NCBI GenBank assembly: GCA_026417895.1
Contig: JAOACJ010000006.1
Coordinates: forward strand, 1 to 32,992
Reading direction: 5' to 3'
DNA: 32,992 nucleotides
Origin: Patescibacteria group bacterium
GTDB taxonomy: Bacteria; Patescibacteriota; Patescibacteriia; UBA2591; CALHIP01
Both the position numbers and the translations under genes were made by a program. Below are positions 22,374-30,930 of the stretch, piece by piece (the first letter of the stretch is position 1; each line of letters opens with the position of its first letter). The notes under the pieces were generated by a model. The model did no database searches. It was given only the letters and a program-made list of their open reading frames with translations, and was not told the DNA's origin.

Positions 22374-23741
22374 TTATTTTGCCCCTTTGCCAGAAAGGAC
22401 AAGGGGGATAGTTTTTAAAATTATTTCTAAATCTTTCCAAATTGACCAGTTTTCGATGTAATAAATATCAATTTTTGCTTCTTCTTCGAACGGTAAATTA
22501 GAACGGCCATAAATTTGTGCTAAACCAGTCATGCCAGGTTTGATATTCAAAAGCCGTTTCTGGTAATTTTCGTATAAGGCAACTTCCTCTGGTTCATGGG
22601 GTCGAGGACCAACTAAACTCATTTCACCTTTTAAGACATTAACAAGTTGGGGTAATTCGTCAAGACTTGTTTTTCTTAAAAATTTGCCAAACCTGGTAAT
22701 CCGCGGGTCGTTTTCCATCTTAAAGAGTGGTCCCTTTCTTTCTGAAAGAGGAAGGAGATTTTTTTTCATTTTTTCAGCTCCTCGAATCATTGAGCGAAAT
22801 TTTAAAAGAGAGAAAATTTTGCCTCTTTCCCCTACTCTTTTTAATTTAACAAAAACTGGTCCTTCCGAATCTATCTTAATGACGAGACTGATAATTAAAA
22901 ACAGGGGGAAAAATAAAATTAAGAAAAGAATGGAAAAAACAAGATCAAAAATTCTTTTGGCAACCTTACCCCAACCCTCTAAAGACGTTCTTTTAATAGA
23001 AATTAATGGTAGACCGAAAAAAGTTTCTACGCCGACATTGGTAGCTTGAGCATCAAAAGGATCAGCCAGATATTTAAAAGGCAGATGAAAATCATCTGCT
23101 AAACTTAATAAACGCCATCTTTCTGCTCGACTTAAAGAAGGGTCAAGAAGAATAATTTCGTCAACTTCTTCCCCTCTTTTTTGTAAAAAGTCCTGATCTA
23201 AATCAGCCGGATTTCTCAACCAAGCAACAATTTGATAACCCGACGATGGATTTTGGGTGATAATTTTTACAAAATCTTCAGCTAACTGGCCGGAACCAAG
23301 ACAAACAATTTTTTGAAAAATCTTTGTTTTGACGAGAATTTTTCTCCAAACGAGACGAAAAACTTTTCGACCAAGATAAACATACAAAATGGAAAATAAC
23401 CAAGCGGCTAAAATAATAAAACGCGAAGAAAAAAGTTCTCGAGAAAAAAAGATTGTCAAAATAATTATCATGACAGCCGAGGAAGAGGCAAGGAAAATTT
23501 TAGAAAACTCTTTTCTTGGATTTGGCGAGTAAAGTCCGGATGCAGCAAAAATTAGAAGAAAAAAAAGCGAAATTAAAAGCGAATATCCAAAGTAAGTTTT
23601 AAAATGGATTTCAAAAATAACTGGTCGCAACTCAACTAAAGCTTCAAAACGTAACCAATAAATAGTCAGGGCTGTTAAAATTAACATTAAGTAATCAAGT
23701 GGCAGAAGGAGAATGGAAAATGTCAGGTCTGGCTTTTTCAT
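22374..23741 (-). CDS. Polyprenyl-phosphate sugar-1-phosphate transferase (exopolysaccharide/O-antigen initiation)
   Basis: 455 aa from the ATG at 23741; the longer frame to 23939 would run through the rnpB gene and is rejected. N-terminal four-helix membrane region (about 5-115), a Rossmann-like segment (KIVCLGSGQLAEDFVKII), then the catalytic bacterial sugar transferase domain. That domain has one membrane hairpin after KRIFDLVFSILFLILFFPL and the signatures KLKRVGERGKIFSLLKFRSM, RKTSLDELPQLVNVLKGEMS, VGPRP and KPGMTGLAQIYGR. These match the WbaP/PglC-type phosphotransferases that load the first sugar-1-phosphate on undecaprenyl phosphate at the inner membrane. A TTGTTT-17-TATAAT promoter lies upstream. 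The sugar is not predictable. Confidence 0.92.
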   Translation of the reverse strand: MKKPDLTFSILLLPLDYLMLILTALTIYWLRFEALVELRPVIFEIHFKTYFGYSLLISLFFLLIFAASGLYSPNPRKEFSKIFLASSSAVMIIILTIFFSRELFSSRFIILAAWLFSILYVYLGRKVFRLVWRKILVKTKIFQKIVCLGSGQLAEDFVKIITQNPSSGYQIVAWLRNPADLDQDFLQKRGEEVDEIILLDPSLSRAERWRLLSLADDFHLPFKYLADPFDAQATNVGVETFFGLPLISIKRTSLEGWGKVAKRIFDLVFSILFLILFFPLFLIISLVIKIDSEGPVFVKLKRVGERGKIFSLLKFRSMIRGAEKMKKNLLPLSERKGPLFKMENDPRITRFGKFLRKTSLDELPQLVNVLKGEMSLVGPRPHEPEEVALYENYQKRLLNIKPGMTGLAQIYGRSNLPFEEEAKIDIYYIENWSIWKDLEIILKTIPLVLSGKGAK

Positions 23742-23759
23742 AGGCAATGTTTTGTTAAA

Positions 23760-23788
23760 ATTATAACAAAATTTTCTTGAAAAAACAA
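23760..23788 (-). promoter_or_regulatory. Promoter of the sugar transferase-metK-thyX-like run
   Basis: Minus strand TTGTTT (plus 23783-23788), 17-nt spacer, TATAAT (plus 23760-23765), 18 nt before the ATG at 23741. It lies directly after the rnpB 3' end. Confidence 0.7.
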
Positions 23789-23790
23789 TA

Positions 23791-23816
23791 TTTTCAAAAA
23801 TTTTTGAAAAATAAAA
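23791..23816 (-). terminator. Possible rnpB 3' end signal: T-rich tract and AT-only palindrome
   Basis: Directly after the rnpB P1 stem the minus strand runs CTTTTATTTTTC, and positions 23791-23810 form a perfect 20-bp palindrome of A/T with one C and one G per arm half. The P1 helix plus the T tract could itself terminate transcription; the palindrome may help. Confidence 0.4.
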
Positions 23817-24131
23817 GCCGGGTAGATCGATAAGCCGAATTCTGTCGAGGATGGTCATTTGTCTAGGACTAATATTGCTATTAGTCTCAAACGGGTTATA
23901 CCCTTTCACCCAGTAAGGATTTAGCCGTTTCACCTTCACATTGCTGTGAAGCTCATCCTAAAAATTTAGGATGTCTGGTTCCTTTCGGAACCAGTCGTCT
24001 CTGTTCGCACCTCTGTCCTTACGGACGGTGGGTGTTACCCACTACTTTTTTATCCCTCAAACCAGGAGGGTGTTCGGACTTTCCTCTTCCAACGGTAAGA
24101 AAGTTGGAAGCGACCATCTGATCTACCCGGC
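23817..24131 (-). ncRNA. rnpB: RNase P RNA, class A
   Basis: About 315 nt on the minus strand. Ends pair as helix P1: GCCGGGTAGATC (5', plus 24120-24131) with GATCTACCCGGC (3', plus 23817-23828). The universal P4 strands are clear: GAGGAAAGTCCGAAC (plus 24072-24086) and ACAGAATTCGGCTTAT (plus 23830-23845). Other bacterial features follow in order: a GGTTCC-GAAA-GGAACC hairpin, GTGAAACGGCTAAATCC and GGGTGAAAGGGT segments. It is the ribozyme that trims tRNA 5' leaders, with the RnpA protein (not in this window). Preceded by a consensus promoter and followed by a T-rich tract. End positions are set from the P1 pairing and could be off by a few nt. Confidence 0.95.
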
Positions 24132-24143
24132 CGATGTTTAATT

Positions 24144-24172
24144 ATTATAAGAAATTTAGAATCGTTGTCAAA
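24144..24172 (-). promoter_or_regulatory. rnpB consensus promoter
   Basis: Minus strand TTGACA (plus 24167-24172), 17-nt spacer, TATAAT (plus 24144-24149): a perfect sigma-70-type promoter with the predicted start within a few nt of the RNA 5' end. The -35 overlaps the stop codon of the upstream gene (24168-24170). Confidence 0.9.
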
Positions 24173-25016
24173 TCTCTTTTAAAATTTCAAAATCTTCTTC
24201 TGAATCGATGTCATGGGCAAAGGAAGGAATATTGATAACTTCAAGGTGGCAATTTTTTTCTTTTCTAAATTCTTTTTTGACAAAAATAGAACTAACAAAT
24301 TTTTCTAATTCAATAAAGGTTAATTCTTTTTTCAAATATTTTTTAAAAATAAAAAACATCTTAATAATTTTAGGAATGAGAAAAGGTATTAAAGTTGGAT
24401 ATTTTAAAAGAAGGAAAATTGTTCTGCAAAGTATCAAAAAAAATCGCGTCCAGCAAGTAATTCTCTTTCTTCTAGCTGGTCTGAGTAGCTCGGTTAAAAA
24501 ATAGATTATTTTTTTATTTAGATGGTTTGGTCGAAGAATAAAAAAGTTATAAACGAAGGTATAAGGCAGAGCATTATTGTTAAAATCTCTTTTAAAAAAA
24601 TCTGGTTCTCTTTTTATCCTCATCAGGTTTAAGGGGGTAAAACCAGCGATAAGATCGTATCCAAGAAAAGGTTTAAGTTGAGAAAGTAAAATTTTAAAAT
24701 CATCACTTTTTGGCAAAATATCAAAAGTGATAATAGCGACCTGAATGTTATAGTCAAAGTTTTTTTCTAAAAATTCAAAGATAATTTTTAAATTGTCTTT
24801 TAATGTCCCCTGACTAAGAAAAAAGTTGATTTCTTTTTTGGGCTGAATTTCTTTTGGCCCGACGAGGTAAATTTCGGAAAAACAATCCGACTGCTTGATT
24901 TCTCTAATCAGACGATCTAGAATCGGTTCATCTTTAATTTTAAGTTCAAAAAGCCTTTTTCTCAAGAATTTATTTTCTACGTCATAACCTGCCAAGATAA
25001 AAATTGGTAACTTCAT
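24168..25016 (-). CDS. Nucleotidyltransferase-like protein (MobA/CofC-like fold)
   Basis: 282 aa. MKLPIFILAGYDVENKFLRK at the N-terminus resembles the NTP-binding strand and loop of the NTP-transferase family, though the usual GGxGTR is not present. PILDRLIREIKQSDCFSEIYLVGPKEI is the second strand pattern, VAIITFDILPKSDDF occupies the place of the metal-binding aspartate, and the ending SFAHDIDSEEDFEIL is the typical DIDTPED-type C-terminus of such enzymes. Residues about 180-225 are basic and hydrophobic (RKRITCWTRFFLILCRTIFLLLK...), suggesting membrane association. Last gene of the minus-strand run from 32738; it starts 12 nt after the RNase H stop. Substrate unknown; the degenerate G loop makes activity uncertain. 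Confidence 0.6.
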   Translation of the reverse strand: MKLPIFILAGYDVENKFLRKRLFELKIKDEPILDRLIREIKQSDCFSEIYLVGPKEIQPKKEINFFLSQGTLKDNLKIIFEFLEKNFDYNIQVAIITFDILPKSDDFKILLSQLKPFLGYDLIAGFTPLNLMRIKREPDFFKRDFNNNALPYTFVYNFFILRPNHLNKKIIYFLTELLRPARRKRITCWTRFFLILCRTIFLLLKYPTLIPFLIPKIIKMFFIFKKYLKKELTFIELEKFVSSIFVKKEFRKEKNCHLEVINIPSFAHDIDSEEDFEILKEI

Positions 25017-25028
25017 AAGCCTGCTGAA

Positions 25029-25433
25029 TTATAGATTAATTTTTTTTAGTGCTAAATTAACCAATCGATCAGCTTCTTTATTCTTTTCTCTCGGAATATA
25101 GAAAAAATTTATTTTTTTAAAAGCTTGGCTCAAATTCCAAATTTTAACAAAGACCTGTCCAAGCTCGGTGTTTTTAATTTTAAATCGACGACTCAACTGA
25201 CCAACCAAAAGTTCGCTGTCTAAATAAAAATCAATTTCTTGAGCACCAACCTTTTTTGCTTCCTTTAAGGCATCAATGACGGCTCGATATTCTGCTTGAT
25301 TGTTTGTTGCTTCACCAATATATTTAGAATATTTTTTGATTATTTTTTTATTTTCGTGACAAATCACGACACCAATAGCAGCTGGACCAGGATTGCCCCT
25401 TGCCCCTCCGTCAGTATAGATTATTAATTTCAT
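25029..25433 (-). CDS. Ribonuclease HI family protein
   Basis: 134 aa. RNase H fold with all four acidic residues visible: D8 (YTDGGARGNPGP), E48 (NNQAEYRAVIDAL), D72 (LDSELLVGQL) and D122 (KNKEADRLVNLAL). It lacks the basic protrusion of E. coli RNase HI, like the short RNase HI proteins of Gram-positives and archaea. Cleaves RNA in RNA:DNA hybrids, for example R-loops or primer remnants. It begins 6 nt after the stop of the P-type ATPase gene and precedes the NTP-transferase-like gene in a tight run that also contains recJ. The rnhA symbol is plausible, but which RNase H subtype is the main one here cannot be told. Confidence 0.92.
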   Translation of the reverse strand: MKLIIYTDGGARGNPGPAAIGVVICHENKKIIKKYSKYIGEATNNQAEYRAVIDALKEAKKVGAQEIDFYLDSELLVGQLSRRFKIKNTELGQVFVKIWNLSQAFKKINFFYIPREKNKEADRLVNLALKKINL

Positions 25434-25439
25434 AATTTT

Positions 25440-28049
25440 CTAATTTCTCTTTGGTCTAAATAGCCACTTACCAAATTCAATTAAAAGAAGATTGATTAAG
25501 CTCAAACCACCAAGGATCGACCAATCAATGAATCTCAGTGGTACGGTTTGAAGGAAATTCTGAAAAAATGGAATATAAAGCGCCAACAAAAACATTAAAA
25601 AGCCGAAAACAACACTTAAATTAAGAAAGGGATTGTCAAAAGGGTTATATTGCCAGATATTTTTCTTTAAATTTTTACAGGCAAAAACATAAAACATTGT
25701 TGTTAGACCAACGGCGACAAACATCATTGTCTGAGTATAAGCAAGATCCTTAGTTTTGTACCAAAAATATAAAAAGAAGTTAAATAGAATTAAATTAAAA
25801 AACATACTAACACCAAAGATTAAAAATTTTGTTTGACGATCTAAAATTGGCACTTTTAGACCCCGCGGCCTCTCTTTCATAACTTCAGGAGAGGTTTTTT
25901 CATAAGTTAAAGCCATAGCTGGGGGGCCGTCTTGAACAATATTAATCCATAAAATTTGACCGGGCAAGATTGGCAATGGTAGTCCAGCAAGTAAACTGCC
26001 AGCCACTAAAATAATTTCTGTAAAGCTGTTACATAATAAATAAAGCACAACTTTTTTGATATTGTCAAAAATGCCCCGGCCTTCTTTAATCGCCTCAACA
26101 ATGGTTTTGAAATTGTTATCAAGTAAAACAAGATCAGCTGTTTCCTTAGTTACATCAGTCCCGGAACCTAAGGCGATGCCAATATCGGCTGACTTAATAG
26201 CCGGCGCGTCATTAACACCGTCACCGGTCATAGCTACGACTTCTTTTTTCTTTTGTAAAAGGTCAACAATTCTGATTTTATGTTTTGGTTCGACTCGAGC
26301 AAAGACACTTACTTCATTGAGTTTTTGAGTCAATTGGTCGTCATCTAACCTATCTAGATCTCTGCCTTCTAAAATTTCTTTATTAGCCAGGCCAATTTCT
26401 TGAGCAATTGATTGAGCGGTCAATCGATGATCGCCAGTAACAATCACTGGTCTGATGCCGGCTTCTTGACATTCCATAATTGTCGCTCTTGCCTCTGCTC
26501 TTAAAGGGTCTTTAAGGGCTACTAGACCGACCAAAATTAAATTATTAACGTCATTAATTTTTAATTCTTTACTATCAGTAGGCTTATAAGCTATCGCCAG
26601 AACCCTTAAACCTTCTTCAGTGAGCTTTAGATATTTATTTTCTATTTCTTCTCTCTTTGTTTTAGTCAACACCTCTTCTCGCTGATTACCTCTCTCTAAA
26701 AAATTCGATAAAGACAAAATCTTTTCCGGCGCCCCTTTGACAAAAATAAAGTTTTGATATTTAGCATTTGACATTTGACATCGGTGGAGTGTTGCCATCC
26801 ACATTCTTTCTGAATCAAAAGGAATTTCAGAAAGTCGAGGACATTCTTGATGTAAATTTTTCCACTTATTAACCCCCTCTTTGTTAATTATTGCCAAGAC
26901 TAAAGATTTTTCCGTTTCATCGCCTTCAATCAGCCAATTTTCTATTTGATCTTCTGGATTTTCGACAATGAGACTATTACAGAGTAATCCAATCTTAAAA
27001 ATGAGATCGTTATTTTTATCAAAATTAATGATTTCAGAAAGACTCATTTTCCCCTCAGTCAAGGTTCCGGTTTTGTCGGAACAAATTGTTGTCACTGAAC
27101 CCAGTGTCTCCGCGGCTATTAATTTTCTTACCAAAGCTTTCTTCTTCAAAATTCTTTGCATTCCTGTTGCCAAACAAACGGTAATAGCAATTACCAAACC
27201 TTCCGGAACACCAGCTACCGCTAAAGCGACTGACGTTAAAAGCATTTCTTCTCCTTTGCGACGTGTAGTCAAGCCAAGAATAAATAGGCAAATAACTAAA
27301 ATGACAATGACCGAACCAATAACTTTGGCTAAATGAGTCATTTTTCTTTGAAGGGGTGTTTCATCTTCTCTCGTCTCTTTGATTAAACTAGCGATTTTGC
27401 CAAATTCAGTTTGAAAACCAGTTGCTATTACCAGAGCTTTTCCCTTTCCTCGACTGATAATCGTTCCTTGATAGACCATATTTTCCCGATCAGCTAAGAT
27501 AGTATCTTTAGATAATACTTCAATCTTTTTATTTGATGGTTTTGATTCACCAGTTAAAACTGCTTCCATTGTTTGTAGGTTATGACTTTCAATGACCCGC
27601 GCATCAGCCAAAACTATATCACCGGCCTCTAAAATTAAGATATCACCCGGTACAAGTTTTTCCGCTGAAATTAGATGTTCTTCTCCATTTCTTACCACCT
27701 TTGCTTTATGTTCAACCATTTTTCTGAGCTGATGAACGGCCCTTTCTGATTTTTCTTCTTGCCAATAACCAATAAAAGTGTTTAAAACAACCGCTACTAA
27801 AATAACAGACAAATTTTTCAAATCTTTTAAGAAGAAACAAATACCAACCGCCACTATTAGAACTATGATGAGGGGGTTTTTAAATTGTGATAAGAAAATC
27901 GTCAATTTGGTTAATCGTTTTGGTTCGGGCAATTTATTGAGACCATATTTTTTAGTTCTTTTCTCTGCTTCTTCAAAACTCAAACCAGACGCGGAAGTTT
28001 TAAAAAACTTGATTACTTCTTCAACAGAAAGATTGTGAAATTCTTTCAT
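25440..28049 (-). CDS. P-type cation-transporting ATPase, calcium-pump type (P2A)
   Basis: 869 aa. N-terminal cation ATPase domain (HNLSVEEVIKFFKTSASGLS), actuator loop TGES at 166-169, phosphorylation site DKTGT with D325, VKGAPE at 437-442 in the nucleotide domain, TGD at 538-540 and TGDGVNDAP at 608-616. Calcium-site residues of SERCA-type pumps are kept: E283 in VAGVPEGL (M4), N674 and E678 in CNSFTEI (M5), and N703 with D707 in WINIVQDG (M6). About ten membrane helices. It likely exports Ca2+ (or Mn2+) from the cytoplasm. Residues 422-436 (HRCQMSNAKYQNFIF) resemble the in-frame AT-rich repeat. Starts with a 4-nt overlap with recJ. The calcium specificity is inference from these residues. 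Confidence 0.93.
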   Translation of the reverse strand: MKEFHNLSVEEVIKFFKTSASGLSFEEAEKRTKKYGLNKLPEPKRLTKLTIFLSQFKNPLIIVLIVAVGICFFLKDLKNLSVILVAVVLNTFIGYWQEEKSERAVHQLRKMVEHKAKVVRNGEEHLISAEKLVPGDILILEAGDIVLADARVIESHNLQTMEAVLTGESKPSNKKIEVLSKDTILADRENMVYQGTIISRGKGKALVIATGFQTEFGKIASLIKETREDETPLQRKMTHLAKVIGSVIVILVICLFILGLTTRRKGEEMLLTSVALAVAGVPEGLVIAITVCLATGMQRILKKKALVRKLIAAETLGSVTTICSDKTGTLTEGKMSLSEIINFDKNNDLIFKIGLLCNSLIVENPEDQIENWLIEGDETEKSLVLAIINKEGVNKWKNLHQECPRLSEIPFDSERMWMATLHRCQMSNAKYQNFIFVKGAPEKILSLSNFLERGNQREEVLTKTKREEIENKYLKLTEEGLRVLAIAYKPTDSKELKINDVNNLILVGLVALKDPLRAEARATIMECQEAGIRPVIVTGDHRLTAQSIAQEIGLANKEILEGRDLDRLDDDQLTQKLNEVSVFARVEPKHKIRIVDLLQKKKEVVAMTGDGVNDAPAIKSADIGIALGSGTDVTKETADLVLLDNNFKTIVEAIKEGRGIFDNIKKVVLYLLCNSFTEIILVAGSLLAGLPLPILPGQILWINIVQDGPPAMALTYEKTSPEVMKERPRGLKVPILDRQTKFLIFGVSMFFNLILFNFFLYFWYKTKDLAYTQTMMFVAVGLTTMFYVFACKNLKKNIWQYNPFDNPFLNLSVVFGFLMFLLALYIPFFQNFLQTVPLRFIDWSILGGLSLINLLLIEFGKWLFRPKRN

Positions 28050-29770
28050 AATGTTTCGCTTTTCTTTAAATCTAAAATTCTAAATTCTAATTCCTTTAAG
28101 CCATCCCATTCATTTTCTCCTAATTCAAAAACAGTGTCAATTTGATCACCTCTTTTTAGATGATTCAGTTGATGACCGTTATCAAAATAAATCATCTTTT
28201 TTCCGCCACCAACAATAATTTTTGCGTGCTGACCGTTTTTCCCAACATTACTTATATCTTCAATGATCAAGTTTCTGGCTAAAAAAATTGGCTTGGGATT
28301 ACCTTGGCCAAAGGGTTCAAATTTTTTTATTTCTTCATAAAGAGGCCAGTTTATATCCGAAAAATTGATTTCAGTATCAATAAAAATTTTATGCCGCAAA
28401 TCTAAATCTTTTAATTTATCTTCAGCAATGTCTTTTATAGCTCGACAAAATTCAGCGAATAGAGATAAATTTTTTTCTTTGAAAGTGAAGCCAGCTGCTC
28501 CGGCGTGCCCACCATAATGAGAAAAAAATCCTTCTAATTGTTTTAACGATTCAATTAAATTAAACTCTTTGATACTTCGTCCAACACCCTTAATATCATT
28601 TTGACGAAGACTAACAGCCAAGATCGGTCTTAGGTACTCATCAACAAATTTATTGGCAATTAGACCGAGAATACCGACTGGCCAATTTTCCTGAAATAAA
28701 ATTAAAATTTTTTCTTTTGGTTCAAGACCAATTTTACTTTGCCATTTCTGAAAAATGTCTTCGACCAATCTCTGCCTTTCGGCATTGATTTTATTGATTT
28801 TTTTAGCCAAATTCTCTGCTTCTTTTCTATCATCAGTTAATAAAAGTCTTAAAGAAGTATTGGCATGATCCATACGTCCGGCTGCATTTAGGCGCGGTGC
28901 TAATTGGTAACTTATATGCCATGTCCCAAGATTTCCTAAAAAAAGACCAGCCTCTTTGACTAAGGCCCGTAGACCAAGACGTGAAGTTTTATTTAAAACC
29001 ATTAAACCATACTTAACCAATGTTCGATTCTCGCCCTTTAACTCAACAAGGTCAGCAACTGTCCCAATGGCCACTAAATCTAGAAGCCACTTTTCAAAGG
29101 CTTCCGGATTGGAAAATTGAAAATTAAAGACCGGAGATTTTCTTAGTAGTGCTTGAACTAGTTTAAAGGCCACACCGGCACCACTTAAATCTTTAAATGG
29201 ATATTTTTCATCTTTTATTTTTGGATTGAGATTAACTAAAGATTCAGGCAGTGTCTCTAGGGGCGTATGGTGGTCAGTGATAATGACTTCTAAACCAAGG
29301 TGGTTGGCTAGAGCCACCTCTTGTTCATTGGTAATACCGCAATCAACTGTAATGATTAATTTTGTGCCATTTTGAGCCAGTCTTCTAATGGCGGTAGTAT
29401 TTAGACCGTAACCTTCCTTTTCTCGATCAGGAATGTAATAATCAACTCGAGCACCTATTTTTTTTAAAGTGAGATAAAGAATGGTTGTACCACAGATGCC
29501 GTCAGCATCATAATCGCCATAAACAGTAATCAATTCTTGCTGATGAATAAGAGAGAGGATTTTTTCTACCGCTTTTTTCATGCCTTGAAATAAAAAAGGA
29601 TCATGAAGGTCCTGTGAATAATCAGGCAAAAGAAATTCGTCAATCGTTTCTTGTGTTTTTAAACCCCGATTCCAAAGCAGCTGGAGAAGAATAGGGTTAA
29701 TTTCTGGAAATTGATTTCTGAAATCATCAGGAATTTTTGGTGCTATTTGCCAGAGATAATTATTTTCCAT
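28046..29770 (-). CDS. recJ: Single-stranded-DNA-specific exonuclease RecJ
   Basis: 574 aa, very close to the E. coli length. DHH phosphoesterase core: YGDYDADGICG (motif I, 84-94), DCG at 143-145, DHH at 166-168 in IITDHHTP, NPKIKDEKYPFKDLSGAGVAFK, and the DHHA1 part with GVGRSIKEFNLIESL and SHYGGHAGAAGFTF. The OB-type C-terminal domain (about 470-565) includes FEPFGQGNPKPIF. It degrades ssDNA 5'-3' in recombinational and mismatch repair. The end (ELEFRILDLKKSETL) and residues about 215-220 (FNFQFSN) fall in AT-rich repeat-like DNA. Overlaps the glycosyltransferase gene upstream by 11 nt and the ATPase gene downstream by 4 nt. Confidence 0.96.
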   Translation of the reverse strand: MENNYLWQIAPKIPDDFRNQFPEINPILLQLLWNRGLKTQETIDEFLLPDYSQDLHDPFLFQGMKKAVEKILSLIHQQELITVYGDYDADGICGTTILYLTLKKIGARVDYYIPDREKEGYGLNTTAIRRLAQNGTKLIITVDCGITNEQEVALANHLGLEVIITDHHTPLETLPESLVNLNPKIKDEKYPFKDLSGAGVAFKLVQALLRKSPVFNFQFSNPEAFEKWLLDLVAIGTVADLVELKGENRTLVKYGLMVLNKTSRLGLRALVKEAGLFLGNLGTWHISYQLAPRLNAAGRMDHANTSLRLLLTDDRKEAENLAKKINKINAERQRLVEDIFQKWQSKIGLEPKEKILILFQENWPVGILGLIANKFVDEYLRPILAVSLRQNDIKGVGRSIKEFNLIESLKQLEGFFSHYGGHAGAAGFTFKEKNLSLFAEFCRAIKDIAEDKLKDLDLRHKIFIDTEINFSDINWPLYEEIKKFEPFGQGNPKPIFLARNLIIEDISNVGKNGQHAKIIVGGGKKMIYFDNGHQLNHLKRGDQIDTVFELGENEWDGLKELEFRILDLKKSETL

Positions 29771-30929
29771 ACCTCACTTGTTTAAGAGTTTTTATAAAAA
29801 GATTAATTTGATAACGCCAACTAAACCTCTCTACCCATTTTCTAGTTTGACTTTTAAGTTTAGTCATTAGATTTGAATCGGTTAATATTTTGACAATAGC
29901 TTGGCGAAGCGCCTCAACATCTTCGGGTGGTACTAAGAAACCGGTCTTTTGATCGGCCACTACTTCAGGAATGCCACCACTTCTGGTTGCTACTACTGGT
30001 TTTCCCATCGCTTGTGCTTCAAGATAAGAGGTGCCAAAACTCTCCTGATGTTGATAGCCGGAATATGTCAAAACTCTGGATGGCCCAAGATAAAGATCAG
30101 CTAAAAAATAATAAGGAATCGCCTCTTCTGGCCTTTTCACTGCTCCGACAAAAATCACTTCGTTTTCTAAATTTAACCTTCTCACCAATTCTTTCAATTT
30201 TTTTTCTTCTGGGCCTTGACCAATAATGAGATAGACAACATTGTTAATTGATTTCTTGATCTCTGGCAAAGTTTTGATGACTAAGTCAAAACCCTTGATT
30301 TTGGCCATCCGACCAACAGAAATGAGAATTTTTTTTTCTTTAAGACCTAAAGAATTTTTGATTTCTTCCAAAACTTTTAAATCGACTCTCTCCGGATTAA
30401 ACTTTTCTAAGTCAATTCCTGGATAAACTACTCTAATTTTTCTTTCTGGAATACCAAGTTTGACAACTTCTTTTTCAGTATAATGACTGTTGGTTAAAAC
30501 ACAATTTGCCATTTTTAAGTTAAATTTTAGAAAAAACTTGCTTATTTTTCCTTGTTGGTCAATCAGAAGATCAACACCTCGCCCATAAATTAAAAATGGA
30601 ATCTTAAGAAATTTCTTAAAAAGAATACCAAGTAAGCAGTAATGAGCATAGTGGCCAAACAAAATAACCTCAATTTTTTCTTTTTTAACGATTCGCCAAA
30701 TTTTAAAAAAAAGAAATAGCCAGCTCGGTTTTAAAAATTTAGAGCCAAAGAATTTAGCTCGATAAATTTTGAAATTCTGTTTTTGATCAAATTCTTGCCA
30801 ACCATTTTCTTTGTCAGCCAATACAACAATTTTTTCGGGGGGTAATCTTTGACAAAGATTGGCTAAAGAATGTTCAATGCCGCCCATTTTTGGCGGAAAG
30901 AAAAAAGTAATCAGTAAAGTTTTAGGCAT
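29760..30929 (-). CDS. Family 4 glycosyltransferase (GT-B)
   Basis: 389 aa. Two Rossmann-like domains. The N-terminal part begins TLLITFFFPPKMGGIEHSLANL, where GGIE is the usual acceptor-side loop; FGHYAHYCLLGILFKKFLKIPFLIYGRGVDLL is the mid-domain strand set. The C-terminal donor domain has VGRMAKIKGFDLVIKTLPEI, LIIGQGPEEKKLKELVRRL and the E-x7-E motif in ESFGTSYLEAQAMGKPVVATRSGGIPEVV. A retaining enzyme using a nucleotide sugar at the inner face of the membrane, probably for surface glycan. It lies 1 nt after the rmuC stop, so it is in the same transcript. Sugar and acceptor unknown. Confidence 0.92.
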   Translation of the reverse strand: MPKTLLITFFFPPKMGGIEHSLANLCQRLPPEKIVVLADKENGWQEFDQKQNFKIYRAKFFGSKFLKPSWLFLFFKIWRIVKKEKIEVILFGHYAHYCLLGILFKKFLKIPFLIYGRGVDLLIDQQGKISKFFLKFNLKMANCVLTNSHYTEKEVVKLGIPERKIRVVYPGIDLEKFNPERVDLKVLEEIKNSLGLKEKKILISVGRMAKIKGFDLVIKTLPEIKKSINNVVYLIIGQGPEEKKLKELVRRLNLENEVIFVGAVKRPEEAIPYYFLADLYLGPSRVLTYSGYQHQESFGTSYLEAQAMGKPVVATRSGGIPEVVADQKTGFLVPPEDVEALRQAIVKILTDSNLMTKLKSQTRKWVERFSWRYQINLFIKTLKQVRYGK

Positions 30930-30930
30930 T

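Noticed and set aside
22684-23049. A 121-codon plus-strand frame
   Set aside because: Antisense shadow of the sugar transferase catalytic domain, with no promoter or protein pattern.
23742-23939. A 66-residue N-terminal extension of the sugar transferase
   Set aside because: It runs through rnpB and its terminator region; the promoter at 23760-23788 and the typical start MKKPDLTFSILL place the real start at 23741.
26968-27336. A 122-codon plus-strand frame
   Set aside because: Antisense shadow of the P-type ATPase core motifs.
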